Assembly (NCBI GenBank): GCA_951394405.1
Contig: OX596337.1
Location: forward strand, 930,001 to 994,000
Source: Coprinellus micaceus
Taxonomy: Eukaryota; Basidiomycota; Agaricomycetes; Agaricales; Psathyrellaceae
DNA length: 64,000 nucleotides
Reading direction: 5' to 3'
Below the pieces are notes generated by a model that saw only the letters and a list, made by a program, of their open reading frames with translations, had not been told where the DNA came from and made no database searches. A program made the position numbers and the translations under genes. The first letter of the stretch is position 1. Every line of letters begins with the position of its first letter. This document shows, piece by piece, positions 46,215 through 58,311 of the stretch.

Positions 46215-47086
46215 TGGCTCGAATCGAGTTCATAACTATCAGCATCCCCGCCCACCAGCCATGTACCACCTCCGTCGACTCTTCGCACCCCCGTTCTCCC
46301 TCCCTTCTCGACGTTATAGTTCATTATTTTTGTATTACCAGCCAGCTGTACTTTTCAACAAGTGTAAGAAAACGTACGCAGGGGAGGTCCCAACTATAAA
46401 AAGAAAGCAGAAAGCAAGAGCGGCGAGTTGAGTCGCCAGGGAGGATGGGGGGAGATGTGGGGGTATGTAACCTGCTTCTAAGTACTACAACTACTACTAA
46501 TCAACAACAATATATGTGGGTGGGTGGATAGCGTAAAACAACAGAGGGGTCGACGATGACAAGTGATCGTGGGTGCGGGGAAGCGAGTGGGGGATGGATA
46601 GGGGTCGTAATGTTGTGTGTTGGCCGGGTGAGTCAAGGTCCGTGGAGTGGTCCGTGGATGGATGTGAATGAGCTGTCGTGCAGGGGGCGTGGATGTGTGG
46701 AGATGAGAGTATACAACAAAGTGACCCGGATAAAGATGTAAAAATAGAAATACAACGCTATAATGGCAGGAAGGTGGATGAACAAGCAAGGCAAAGTCAT
46801 CAAAGAGTGTTATGCAGTACTACAAAGTCGTGGCGTGATGATGAAGGGCGGGGAGCAATGGTCGGAAGAGTCAAGCGGAGAGGGGAGGGAGTGTGAAGGG
46901 ATGGGAATTACTAGGGGCGCCAGAAGATGCCGAAAGGATGGAAAGTATAATTTTTGGTTCTGCGAGTTGAAGTGCAGATAGCTGGACCGGCAAATCGAAT
47001 TCAAGTTTTCGAGAGCGAGAAGCACCAAACGTGAGACGAAGAGAAAAGACGAAAATGATTATGATATCAAGGCGGCAGTGGGTATT
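46215..47086. other. Convergent intergenic region
   Basis: Lies between the 3' ends of the F-box gene and EMG1. No coding or RNA feature is seen; the sequence is purine-rich around 46730-46990. Confidence 0.45.
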
Positions 47087-48625
47087 CTAGATGATATCCC
47101 AGAGATCCTCAAGGGCGCAGCAAAACTAAAAGGCAAGCATTCACCATCAGTACAAGGAGATAGAGGGAGGGCAGTTAGTGAACGAACCTTGCCGCAAGCA
47201 ACGCTAGCGCTGAGGGGGTACTCGCTTATGCCGATCTTCTGGTCGACATACGCATCCGCAAAGTCGTCCTTGCCCCTGGCCATCGCACCCACGAAGACGG
47301 CGATGTTGTGGGTGTTGGGGAGGGTGGGCAAGAAGTTGGAAAGCTTCTGCACGGGAGCGTCACCAGAGAGCGTGAGCTTGATGGTGTTGGGGGGAAGGTG
47401 GTCGATGATGGGGTTCTGGTGACAGAAGAGACGTGAGGATATGCGAATGAAAAAGTGATTGAAGCGTACCTTGATGACCTTGAGCAGTTTTTCAGGGCCA
47501 TTGACACCGCGAATGGATAGCTTGTGCAGAAGTTGCACTGTGGGGCACGTCAGGGGCAGAAAAATACGATCATTCACTCCTTCACTCACCCATGAGGCCA
47601 CTGAAACGCTTGAAGGTTCGGGGGATACGAACGTGGGGGTTGACCTCGATAAGCACGCCTCGTGCAGTGTGGATGTAGACTTGGAGCAGCCCAGCCTTGT
47701 TCAGGGGCGAGTCGAGGAGGGTGAGCAGGCACTGCGACAAAAATCAGCCCAACGCCAAAATCGAGGGGAAAGCACGTACCTGGTGAGTAATATCCGGCCT
47801 GGCATCCGCAATATCTCTACCAGTCTTCGCCAAGATACCTTGATGATCGTCACAGTTCAACAGCGTATACTTGGCCTCCCCCTCCTTCCCCCTTCCGCCC
47901 TTGGACCCGGAGGAGAGTTTGTACGCCTCCAAGCACGCCTGCTCCAAAATCACATAAAGCTTGCGGCCTTGAGCCTTCGACTGGACCTGGGCCTGGACAG
48001 GCAGCATCGCAGGGTTAGCAATCTTGGGAATGGGGGTGTATGTTTCAGTCTGCATGGCGTTCAGGCGTGTCTTGGTCGTCGGGAGTGGCTTCGTCGGGCG
48101 CTCAGGCTGTTGAGAGTCTCTTTGCTGGGTGCTGCTGCCGTTGAGGGCCTTCGTGGGCTTTGCGGGTAGACGATTCGAGTTTTTGAGGATGGTAACGGGT
48201 TTTTCGTGGCGCTTGGGAGAGGTTGCAGAGGGGGGATGGTGATGGTTATGATCGATTATAGGTTTTTCTGCCCCAGCGTGATGCCGGACCGACGCCCGAC
48301 TCCCTTCCACATCCATCCCCGCTCCTCCCTCCCCGCTGGTCCCGTCCCACTCCTCCTCGCCGTACTCGACGCTGTTGTTGCCGTACGTGGGTTCCGGCGT
48401 CGGGCTCTTCTGCCGCCTTCGCTGTGTCGGCCGTTCCCCGGGCGTCGATTTGGGACGTGGCGGCGGTTCGACGATGCCAGCTCCCCGTGCCGCCTTATCG
48501 CCTTTCGTGAGTCCATACGAGGGTGTGGGTTGGTAGAGGCTGTAGGAGTGCTCGCTGCCGCTGCCGTCGGCTGAACCAGAGCCGGAATGACGGCGACGGC
48601 GCAGGGGAACAGTGGTGTTCTGCAT
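47087..48625 (-). CDS. EMG1: rRNA pseudouridine N1-methyltransferase Emg1/Nep1
   Basis: Exons 48625-47780, 47731-47590, 47537-47470, 47415-47188 and 47125-47087 give 440 residues. From residue 220 on the sequence fits the Nep1 SPOUT fold: [65 protein letters not shown], then the knot segment [15 protein letters not shown], and [15 protein letters not shown]. Emg1 methylates the hypermodified pseudouridine of 18S rRNA and is needed for 40S subunit assembly in the nucleolus. Yeast Emg1 has about 250 residues; here the first 220 or so are an added disordered, Ser/Pro/Arg-rich extension. The start at 48625 is the first ATG of the frame. Confidence 0.92.
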
Positions 48626-50343
48626 GAGGGGGACGGTGGTGGTGGTGGTGGTGGATGCAGAAGAAGAAAGGTTATCTAACGATTGAGACGAATCGCCGTT
48701 ACGTAGGACGACTTTTGGTGTGGGGGACGGCTGAAAAAAGTCAGGTCTTCATATGCCGACACGGAGAATATCACATTCAGCCACGTGCGCGCCGCCTTAT
48801 TCCATATCCCCGAGACCAGATACCCGTTTCCGATGATACGTTCTTCTCTCCATAACATCTTACGTTCTTTCGTCACAACTCAATAGAAAACCCTGAAGGA
48901 GTCTTTTGGCCAAGCACAGATAACCCGTATGTTCTCCTCGTGTCTCCGCCCTTGACCGGGTTGGACCATGTCCTGCTGACACCTCTTGTTGACAATAGAA
49001 GTCTCTTGAAGAGGCAAAGCTTCACGGCCTTTTGTCCCCCTCGCATCGATCCGGTGTCGAACGTTCAAAGGACGGTTATCGAGTCGCCTTTTCAGTCCAA
49101 GAAGTAGGTGATGCAGACCGAACCCTGAGCCCCAAAATCAAAGGTGCCTTCAAAACGGGGTCACAACGTTGGAGGCCAGGTTGTGGGCATCCAAGGCCCT
49201 GATCCCATGAGCACCGAGCGAGGCGACTCTGATGAGAAGAATTCAAAGACCCTAGTAGGCTAGTGAAACGCCGTAAGATGCAGATTGGTGGATATGGAGA
49301 AGCATCGGGGATCTTCCGGTTCTCTTTATGCAGCATCCATTCTGCGCACCCCTTGGAGCCAACCTTTACCTACAAACCCCCTTTCATCCAGCTTTTCCCT
49401 TCCCAACGGACTATCGGCGCAACAAGCGCTCGTCTGGCATACTCCGATCGTTCGACGCGCCGGGACCCTATGGCTCGGGATCCGACGGGGCCCAAGTAAT
49501 AGCGCCCACTATCTTGGACGCTTCCTTCGCATTCCTTCCTATATTTTTGAAGGCCTCCCAGTGGTTCGATACGATTGGCTACAAATTCAAGCTTTCCACC
49601 TGCGCCTAGGATCGGCATCACTGACGCGCGACACCATGAATGATCGACGTTACTCGAGAGGCGCCCAGGGGCGAACGCTGAGCGCTGAGCGCTTGATGGC
49701 GGCCAATATCTCTTTGTCCCCCATTTTCAACCTTCCTCCGACTTCTATTCATCCAAACGGCGACTGAGTCCCTTCCCTAAATGCACGACACCGGATCGAT
49801 GCGAAAATATGTCATCTCCAGGACACTTCTGCTGTCAGGCAAGGGTCACAGGACATGATCAGGGTCAAACAACACACAGGTTATCTGCTCGGTCGAGGTG
49901 TCTCCTCACATTTTTTTAATATTGACCTTCCACCTGAAGACCTTGTGGTCCAACACGTTGCCCTTAAGCGAGCCTACCGCAGAGGCAGCGCACCATTCGC
50001 GAGTCTCGTATTGGTTCCTATCTTCATCTCCGCAAGCAGGGAAGGAAGCGCCCCACTGACTTTCACCTCCACTCTCTCCACTCTCTTCACTTAGGTTGAT
50101 GCCACCTCCCCAGGACATCCATCTAGGCGAATCTATCCGCTTGACCCACCCCGCATAAACATAGTCCCGTGTTCCGAGTAAGATAGGAAATTCCATGCCC
50201 TTTGGCTGGAACGGTAGTCGAGGCGTTGTGGGAGCACTGACATGTCACCTGGAGGGCTTGCGCTCTGTCGCGAGTCTGCCAGGAACACGGCGGTGAAAAA
50301 ACAACGTTGCATTGACCCGTCTGGTCAAAGGAAGCAAAAGGTT
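48626..50343. other. Intergenic region between EMG1 and tRNA-Leu
   Basis: About 1.7 kb of unique-looking sequence. It begins with a short GGTGGT run (about 48630-48655) in the EMG1 5' UTR. No convincing gene is seen. Confidence 0.4.
50336..50339 (-). terminator. RNA polymerase III terminator of tRNA-Leu
   Basis: A TTTT run on the minus strand four bases past the discriminator base. Confidence 0.7.
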
Positions 50344-50423
50344 TGACAACAGAGGGATTCGAACCCTCGCCCTTTCGGACCAGATCCTGATTCTGGCGCC
50401 TTAGACCGCTCGGCCATATTGCC
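50344..50423 (-). tRNA. tRNA-Leu(CAG)
   Basis: An 80-nt cloverleaf on the minus strand. The acceptor GGCAATA pairs with TGTTGTC (two G-U pairs), and the discriminator is A. The D-arm is GCCGAGCGGTCTAAGGC. The anticodon stem is CCAGA/TCTGG with loop ATCAGGA, so the anticodon is CAG. A long variable arm (TCCGAAAGGGC) fits a class II Leu tRNA. The T-arm is GAGGG-TTCGAAT-CCCTC. No intron is present. Confidence 0.93.
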
Positions 50424-50523
50424 TATTGGTTTTAGCGCTGGGTGTAAGGCCAAGAGGCAGCCCCGCGGATGGGCGACGTAGCTTACCGTCCTTCAAGTTT
50501 GTTCCTCCCCAACTACCACCTCC

Positions 50524-52134
50524 ATGAACCGACTACCCGCTTTGTCGCGCTTCTTCACCTCCAACGACCCTCCACAACCCCTGGAGGCTGCGCTTATCGA
50601 GAATGTGGTCGATCTCATGGACGAGACGATCGCGAACCTCACGGCGCAGTTGGACAAAGTCAAAGACGAACGCCAGCAATGCCGGGCGTTGCTTTCACCC
50701 TTACGCAAGATGCCGATGGACGTTCTTGGGGAGATATTCGGCCAAGTTGTCGGCTCTGCGACGTCCTATAGCCAGGGGATGAGACGGGCGGTTGAGCTCT
50801 GTCAGGTCTGTAGGACGTGGCGTGACGCTGCGTACGCGACCCACCGACTTTGGACCTCCATCGAACTTAACACATCTGGTGATTGGCGCGAATGGAACCG
50901 TGCTGAGAGGTGGGCACAGCTCTCTGGCGCTCTCCCAAGAAGGATATCGGTACATTCGGACACCGATGCGTGCGACCGATGGATCAGGTCACCCGCCCAA
51001 CCCTGTCGGTTAGCCAATCCAAGGTTGGCAAGGCTTTTGGCCGAAGGACAGGCGGTCCATACCTTGGCCATATCATGCCCACATTCGCGCTGTGTTCGCC
51101 ACCTCTGTTCAGCTGTGGAGATGGTCGCCTCGAAGCAACCGCGTCCATGGGATCGCATCGAATGTCTTAAAATCGAAGTTTGTCAGACCTGGACCGAATC
51201 GTCATCGCCGGAGTATACAATCCGGTCTCCCGACGATTCTGACGACTCGGACGAGGAGGAGGAAATATCCTTCTTGCAGCAGCTCCCACTTGTTAAATCA
51301 TTCCACCTCGATACGCCCACGTCGGCTGGAGAGCCTAATATTGCCATCCCGCAAGTCTTCCTGTCCAACCTGACTACACTCAGTATTGACAACGACTGGG
51401 ATGGATGCGCGGTAGTTAAAATCTTACGGCTTCTCCATCAAAGCAACCTCGAGCAGCTGATATTCGGCTGCAAGTCTGGATACGTTGAACATTTAAATGC
51501 GTACACGCAAGCCGAGGAAGAATGGGCCGAAGGGATAGTTTGCAACACAGAGAAGATGTTCGTTCTCCCCCACCTGCGCGTTCTCAAGTTCCGCGAGCTC
51601 CACCCTTGTGCGTTCAAGATCACAATGTTCTTCAAAGCCCCTTCTCTTGTCGAACTGGAGCTTGGCTTCGATGGAGTCGAAGACCAGGATATCCCTTCGG
51701 ACGAGGATTCAAATTTGTTCAAAGTCGACGATATGTTGGACGACATTCCGTCCTTCATCGAACGTTCTTCATGCCAAACAAGCTTACGACACCTCACGTT
51801 TTATGGTGGCCTCAAGCTCAGCATGTACGACTTGGAAAAATGGTTGATCAAGAAACAGCTCCCCTCATTGTCCCACTTGACCTTCGACGGCGTGTATGTA
51901 CCTCCGGAACTCTTCGGGATCCTGCGGCAGCACAGTTGGGCACAAACCCTACACCTCGACCACCTCAACACCATCGAACTCTTCAACCTCCCAACCGAAC
52001 TTCATTGCCTCGGGCTTTATCTACGCGAGGTGAGACGAATGGTCCAACGAGGTGATCGATCGTACCTTTCCAATACCGATATCGTCGTAACCATCAAGGA
52101 GAGAGAGGAGGAGAGAAGTCCAACGCCTGAATAA
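50524..52134 (+). CDS. F-box-like protein
   Basis: A single 536-residue frame. An N-terminal coiled segment (residues 20-55, ENVVDLMDETIANLTAQLDK) leads into an F-box-like motif: LRKMPMDVLGEIF, then LCQVCRTWRDAAYATHRLWTSI. An irregular leucine-rich C-terminal region follows, with an acidic patch (DDSDDSDEEEE) near residue 240. This coil plus F-box layout is very common in Agaricomycetes. It is a probable Skp1-binding substrate adaptor; the target is unknown. It converges on the gene at 52244-54274, with stops 110 bp apart. Confidence 0.82.
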   Translation: MNRLPALSRFFTSNDPPQPLEAALIENVVDLMDETIANLTAQLDKVKDERQQCRALLSPLRKMPMDVLGEIFGQVVGSATSYSQGMRRAVELCQVCRTWRDAAYATHRLWTSIELNTSGDWREWNRAERWAQLSGALPRRISVHSDTDACDRWIRSPAQPCRLANPRLARLLAEGQAVHTLAISCPHSRCVRHLCSAVEMVASKQPRPWDRIECLKIEVCQTWTESSSPEYTIRSPDDSDDSDEEEEISFLQQLPLVKSFHLDTPTSAGEPNIAIPQVFLSNLTTLSIDNDWDGCAVVKILRLLHQSNLEQLIFGCKSGYVEHLNAYTQAEEEWAEGIVCNTEKMFVLPHLRVLKFRELHPCAFKITMFFKAPSLVELELGFDGVEDQDIPSDEDSNLFKVDDMLDDIPSFIERSSCQTSLRHLTFYGGLKLSMYDLEKWLIKKQLPSLSHLTFDGVYVPPELFGILRQHSWAQTLHLDHLNTIELFNLPTELHCLGLYLREVRRMVQRGDRSYLSNTDIVVTIKEREEERSPTPE

Positions 52135-52243
52135 CATATCTTTGCTATGGATACATGGTTTGGAGGGACAGTCCGGGTTGTTTCTGCTTGCAAATCTAAT
52201 ATTAAATTCAAGAGGATGAAGTCCACGTTGGCAGGCCCATGTA

Positions 52244-54274
52244 TTACCACATACCCCCCGCAGTGTTCCAGTCTTTCAAAGAGGTATAAGCTGAACTCCC
52301 TTCCCCTGTTCCAAGGATATCATTCCAAATATCCTCGTCGCTTTCCTCCACGGCTGTGGACACTTTCGTCAGTCACCTGGAACACCAAGCACCATTCATA
52401 AAAGGCAGGATACGCACCTTTCAACCTTTCATTCCACTTCAAGCTAACGACTCCCCCTCCGTAATAGCACCACCGATACTTGGCGGTGCGAGCATCCCGC
52501 AGGATGAATGGCTTCCACTTCCTGACCAACCTCCGTGCCCGGGCTCGGAAAAGAAGGAGGATGTCCGCAGGAAGAGGCCGCGCGCCATGGGGGTCACGAT
52601 AGTGCCCAATACAATTCATGACGCTGGGCAGGCCGTACCTCTATTTTACTGGTTAGTCATCCAGTCATATGGAAGTCAAACAAGCAAACGTACTAGGAGC
52701 ACCTCAGTGTTACGTTTCTTGAATTTTAAGCTCTCTAAACTCCGCAGGACACCTTCCATCTTCGCAAGGAAGATAGGGCTATAATTCCGGCGACGCCATA
52801 ACCAGGACCCTCTCTCCGTGAAGTTCCAGTGCAGCCCTTCCATGAGTTTAGCGATCTTCACTTTGGACTTTTGGTGGACGTTCTCATCTAAATCCTTGAG
52901 GAAAGGTTCCCTGACAACTGCGTACTGTACACCGACGTTAGCGTAGTAAATGAGGATGACCTCGTCAAGCGTCTGATATTGGTGAGGCTCCTGCTGGTCA
53001 ACGAGAGCTCGAGTCCTCGACATGATGACCCTCGCGAGGATCTTTCCGTCGAGGAGCGTCACATCCCAACTACTGGGCCCATGTGAATGGAACCCAAGGA
53101 TCCGCAGCTTGGGCAGAACGGGTCCGGGGGAGGTTGGCTTCAAGACGAGCGCGTCCAACACCTCGCTCTTCGGAACCGTAAGGTGCAACACCTCCAAATC
53201 TGGGGACAGGGCGATGAGCTTCCTAAAGTTATCCGCATCCGCTAGCTCGTTGTCCGATAGGCACATGAACAGAGTTTGTAGCGAACAGCCAGACCTCTCC
53301 ACCAAGGTCCGGATTGCATCGTAAGCGTCCTGGCTTACGATGCGGAGCTTCCCCCATAGTTCGAGGTGGGTGAGTGCAGGGAGTGTAAGAGTGTCGAGGT
53401 GGGAGAAGATGTCGCATTCGATGTCTGTCGCTATCCGCAGGACGAGCTTCTCCAGGTGCGGTAGAGGAATGCTGATCGAAAGAGGGAGGATGCGAAACGT
53501 TCTGGCAGAATACTGCAGAGTACGCAGGGAAGTAGGCTGAGAGTCCAATATGGTCTGGTAGACTTCCACGCTCTCAGAATGGACGGCATACTGGAAGTTT
53601 TCGAGCTGCGACCACGGGAAGACGGGTGGAAGGCTGTCTTGAGGACAATACTGGATGGAATACTTGACATCACGTAGTCGAGGTGCGTCCCCGAATATGT
53701 CAAAGGCCTCGTCCCTGAGATAGAGATATGGCACACCCAGCTTCAGGCTGATGAGCATGGGTAGCTTCCCTTTGATTGGCGCCATGCGCTCACGCAGGAC
53801 GCCAGTGAATCTCATCTCGACCTCCTCCCAGCGATGGCACTGGTCGATCAGGAGACGGACGACTGTGTCGACTATGTCCCGGTGGGGTTTACCGTGCGCG
53901 TTCCATACGGTATCCGCGACTGTAAGCTTGAAGGAGATGGGAAGAACGCCAGAGCGATCGAGGTAGAGTGTCAGCGCGTTGAGGACCTGGCGACAGGATT
54001 TCACTGTCTGACCGAGATCGGCGGGGGGTAGCTTCGTCCAGAGCGCGGGGTGGTTGTGAGCTGTGCGGTGCCACTCCCTATCTACGCTGGATATGCTCTG
54101 GAGGGTCTGATGAGAGTCATGGCCCGTCTCGTCGTCGAACACAGCGAAGAAGAGCACTCGCTGCAGGAGTTCGTTCGGAAGGCCGTGTAATGTAGCTATA
54201 GGCGCTGGCTGGCTTCCAACAGTGGGCGCTTGGGCGCTTGGGCTCTTGGATCCGGTTTGTAGTATGCTAAGCAT
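52244..54274 (-). CDS. F-box-like protein, relative of the gene at 44179
   Basis: Exons 54274-52694, 52640-52418 and 52353-52244 give 637 residues. The F-box-like motif (LPNELLQRVLFFAVFD, then SSVDREWHRTAHNHPALWTKL) is followed by a long leucine-rich region. The C-terminal module is shared with the 44179 and 41148 genes: RYG at the exon 2 start, LLFRARARRLVRKWKPFIL, RWCYYGGG, SLKWN, then ESDEDIWNDIL in the last exon. ATG 54274 is preferred over the upstream in-frame ATG at 54346, because a GTGAGC donor and a CAAG acceptor lie between them. A further upstream exon is possible. Confidence 0.8.
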
Positions 54275-54780
54275 TTCGAGTGCGCCCTTGAGGAGATAGC
54301 TGTGACAGGCAAAAATAAGCTCACGTCGCAGTCGCGAATGGGCCACTCACCTCGGTTCTCAGTCAATGCCAACCTCCAGGCAACGACGACAATGGTTGAA
54401 TGAGGAGAAGAGAAAGAACTAGTTATCCTCCAGTAACATGGTCAACGGTGTATAAGTGTATTGCGGAGAAGGTGTGAGCGCTGTGCAAGGCCTATGTGGA
54501 ATGGCAACAAACGCCGACGTGATTCGTGAAGAGGCGCTGATACAACGGCCACTCGAGCTCGGGGATTTTCCTTGCGTGCCTGGGCTCGGAGGGCGGTACA
54601 GGATACTCGCTCAAATCCCACAGAAGACAAGGGTTTCGTAGCTCAATGTTTCCCGAACCTTGAGCACAATACATAATGCGTGGTTATTGGTAGGTACCAA
54701 ATATATAACGCTGGCCGAGCGCCGAGCACACCGAATCAATCAACAGACTCGAGGCTCGACTGGTGTCGCGTCTACGCGGT

Positions 54781-56572
54781 CTAAGAGCGGTTCAAGAAAT
54801 CCATTAAACCATCTTCCCAGTGGTCGTACCCGTCCGACTCGTCGCCGAGTATAGACATCGAGGGAATAGAAGCACGCCGAGACTGATCTACAACGTCAAT
54901 CTCAATGTTAGGCAGTCCAACATCACGGCAGGTGTCCTCTATGGTGCGCACAGCATGGGCGGACCAAGGTGCCTCTGGAAGACAAACCTTGAGTTCCTTG
55001 AGAACAGGGGGAGGATGCCTGTGAGTGGGGGAGTTAGAGGAAGTGGCTCTTGAGAGAAGCATCCCTCGAAGGCGTTCCACGAGGGGAGAGGCTTGCGTAG
55101 GTGTGGACGTCCCCGTGGTTATACCCTCGCCGTCTGAGGGGTTAATGCCGCAGAATACACCTAGCTTCTCCAGGCAAACAAGGAGGGCTTTGTCGCGACG
55201 GTGGGTTAAGAACCCAAGTAAGGAACATGTGTCGCACTGGATGTCCAATGACAAGTCCGTGACGTACGGGGTCTCCTCCAAAAGGCGGAAAATGGTGTCC
55301 TCGAGTTCGACACGGCGTCTGCCGATAATGGCGAGGCGAGTGATGTTGTGGAAGATATGAAGGGTGGGTGCACCCCACGTCCCGAGAGCCCAATCTCCGT
55401 GGAAAACGTTCAGCTCCTCCAGGGCGGGGAACGACATCTCATGAAGATCGTGGTGGAGGGGCGGTCGGTTCAGAAATGTGAGCCGAGTGAGATGAGGGAG
55501 GGTGATGGGTTCAACAGGGGAGTTACCGCTTGGGACAAACTCCTCGACGTGCTGACTTTGCTCGGTGATTGAGAAGCACCCGTCTTGCATGGACGTGCAA
55601 TGGCCAATGATGCTGCGCCATTTGGACAGGGTAGTACCCTCGATGAAGAGGTGGGTGAGGTTGGACCAAGGAAGCCTGTCGGTGACTGGGTTGAGGTTTC
55701 CGACGTTGACGACGACGAGCTTCCTCAGCTTGGGTGTGCCGGGAAAGACGGACTCCAAGAAGTGCATATGGTAGTCCGCATGCCTCCACCTGACGACGAG
55801 GGATTCGAGTGAGGGAAACGCCTGCTTTTCAACTCCGGTGACGGGTGCTTGGGCGTCGATGCGTAGCCGGCGAAGGCGTGCTGCAGCGGGATGTCCAAGG
55901 ACATTGGACAGGGGCACTCGAGAGCGTCCCTCGCGAGCATCGGCGGAGGGTGGGGCCAGCTCAATCGACAGTGACCAAGGGTGCTGCCCGACTCGGTCCA
56001 TCCACGTCTTAATGCCCTCGACCTGGTTTGAGCACACGCAAGGGCCTGCATAACAGTCGCCTTGCCCTGGTATGTTTAATCGTGTCCAAAGAATTGGGGA
56101 TCCATTGACGGCTGACCTCCAGGAGGAGCAGACCCTGGCGAGTACAAGGGGAGATGGTTCTACGACAGAGAGTTGTGTTATAGCACTTGATTGGTGGGAG
56201 TTGGGGAACGCCGTCCAAAGGTACAGGTGGAAAACATGGATGAGAATTTCCGATGGGAGACGGCGAATGGGAGCGAAAAGGCTTCGGAGAGCAAAGGCCT
56301 TGCGCTGGAGACGACTAATCTCTGCCAGCGTCGCAGGTCCGGGGCCAGCCTTGGAGGCCTCGGATAGACCCTTTTCACAGTCTTGGACTGCTTCGAGAAT
56401 CCCGGCTTTCCTGGCCTTGGTTGGAACAACGGATTCGCGGACCATCTGGATGATATCGCGGGGTAAACCGAGCTTAATAATAGGGCGTATATAAGTCACT
56501 GGACATTCGCGCCACATCGTGCACACACAGGTGACTTACCTCTGCCAAGGCAGCATCACCCTGCGGCGTCAT
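54781..56572 (-). CDS. F-box-like protein with 33-nt first exon
   Basis: Exons 56572-56540 and 56472-54781 give 574 residues. The first exon encodes MTPQGDAALAE and ends in a GTAAGT donor. The second starts LGLPRDIIQMV, as in the gene at 5056-7042. A coil (residues 35-75) precedes the F-box-like motif: IRRLPSEILIHVFHLYL, then LARVCSSWRSAVNGSPILWTRL. The rest is an irregular leucine-rich region, ending DHWEDGLMDF-NRS, close to the DEGFMGVVDD end of the 5056 gene. It is probably an SCF adaptor. Confidence 0.82.
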
Positions 56573-57616
56573 GGCGCCTTCGAGTTGTTGGAAACTGCTG
56601 CACTGCTACCCCCTCGCCCGCGTTTTATATCGTTGGTGAAGGGGGCTTTCAGCATCCTTTGAATGGGGATGCCGTCCTGGAGATAGATCTTGGACGGGCA
56701 GCTTCTGCGGCCAGAAGATAGATCTGAATGAGGTATATTTTCGCGGGGTACTGAAAGTACCCACAATTGATTGACGCGGCTTGGGCAACATGCGGGACCG
56801 CTCAGGAGTCCGCAAAAGGTGTCCCTTTACGAGATTAATGACGGGGGAAGCGAATCGGAGCGTAGTCTTTTCCATTATCCGTTTGAACATTGGATACGAT
56901 TCTCAGAATCTGCCATAAATGGAGCTGCGCACGATTGGTTTTAGGAAGGTATGTCCCGACAAAGAGTGATCTGCTTACCATTCGACTCACGGGTCATGTT
57001 TGTAGATCCTTCGGTACGATTCGTAGTACCAACCTCACAGTTTAATAAGGTGTGGTGAAAGTTCAGGACAAGCTTGGTCATCGGGGTGTGACCTCATTTG
57101 TTGTGGGAAACCATGTTTGTTCCGTTGCGATCACTCGGCAGCAGCCGTGACTTGCCTCGGTATCCTCCGAACTTCGATGTAACCGCGTTTCCGACACATA
57201 TTCCTGTCAGTGTATGGCAAGGTACGCCCAAGATACATCGCCTCTTCTACCTCTGGCGCAGATGGGTGTTCGTTCAGTTTCAATCTGCGGGGAATGCCTC
57301 TCAGACTGCTACCACTGCGTCATTTCAGCAAGGGTTACGTCGTGAAACGGATCACGAAAGACCTTACTCATTCACCGAAGGGCGGTGTTTGCTGTCAATC
57401 CTGGTACGAGGTTTCCGAGTCACAACGGATGTTCTTTGGAGTTCACTAGTCGTGTATGGCCCGAGGCTTACGGCGATCGAGGACTGCACAGTGTGCCTGG
57501 TTTCCAAATGACTCGGACTGTCAGCCAATCTAGTGCGACAACATGGCGGAGTGTGTCTGCCTCCGAGTTGCTTTTGCCAATCTCCAACGTCTCGCCCAAT
57601 ACGAGGGTGACGCGTC
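56573..57616. other. Intergenic region
   Basis: About 1 kb between divergent genes. A 137-codon open frame at 57098-57511 has no family resemblance. It might hold exons of the small membrane-protein gene that follows, but no good junction was found. Confidence 0.4.
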
Positions 57617-58311
57617 ATGGCAGCCGTGTTCGCCCGATACCTTCGCGCAAAATATCTCCTGGCTAGAGCAGTCGACTCCGATTACGGCCTTGACATTGCA
57701 AAAGAGTTTGCGACTGGAGAAACAGGTCAACCCGCGACTTCTGGCAACCACCAAATACCTGGAAAGCGGCTCACCCCTCGGATCTCCAACCTCACTCCTT
57801 GGCCCTACATAGCCATCGCATTAATTACCACCATATTCCTCGTCGCATTGGGCTATGCGATCCACAACTGCTACCGGAAGACAAGGACTCGTTCCGCAGG
57901 GGTTGGCCTACAGAGAATCAGTTTAATTGAACGACGAGTAAGTGGAAGGCCCAACTAGAATGTTCTCACCGATTCCCGCCCTCCGCGCATCGTCCTAACT
58001 TGCGACCACAGAAAATTTCGCCCGCTTTCCCCCAACCAGATTTACGATCCCCAGCGAAGTCCCATACCTCTCTAGTTAACCCCGCCTTGGCACCTAATCA
58101 AGAAACGTCGAAAGATGATTCGAACCTGCCTCTCCACTCCACCATAGCTTTACCAAGCTCGTGTCATATACCATACACGCCAACGTCCGTATCCCTGGCC
58201 CCTCTGGACGGACGGCGAGGGGATCGAAGCAGAACACGGGTCAAACCTACCCTTTGGTGCAAGACCAAGCCGGCAATTGCTGCGTTCAAGAGGCGAGAAA
58301 GTAGAATATAG
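57617..58311 (+). CDS. Putative single-pass membrane protein
   Basis: Exons 57617-57937 and 58012-58311 (GTAAGT donor, CACAG acceptor) give 206 residues. One clear transmembrane segment lies near residues 66-89 (PYIAIALITTIFLVALGYAI), followed by basic residues (NCYRKTRTR) and a Ser/Pro-rich, probably cytosolic tail. There is no signal peptide at this start, so the real 5' end may lie upstream. Many basidiomycete single-pass proteins have an extracellular N-terminal part in that place. I do not recognise a family. Confidence 0.5.

Noticed and set aside
49285..49767. 160-codon plus-strand frame in the EMG1 to tRNA gap
   Set aside because: No domain, no splice context, and overlapping frames of similar quality on both strands.
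54275..54346. Upstream in-frame Met at 54346 as the start of the F-box gene
   Set aside because: A GTGAGC donor and a CAAG acceptor between 54346 and 54274 suggest this stretch is intron. The relative at 44179 has no such leader.
57098..57511. 137-codon frame upstream of the small membrane-protein gene
   Set aside because: No family resemblance, and no donor or acceptor that joins it in phase to the transmembrane exon.
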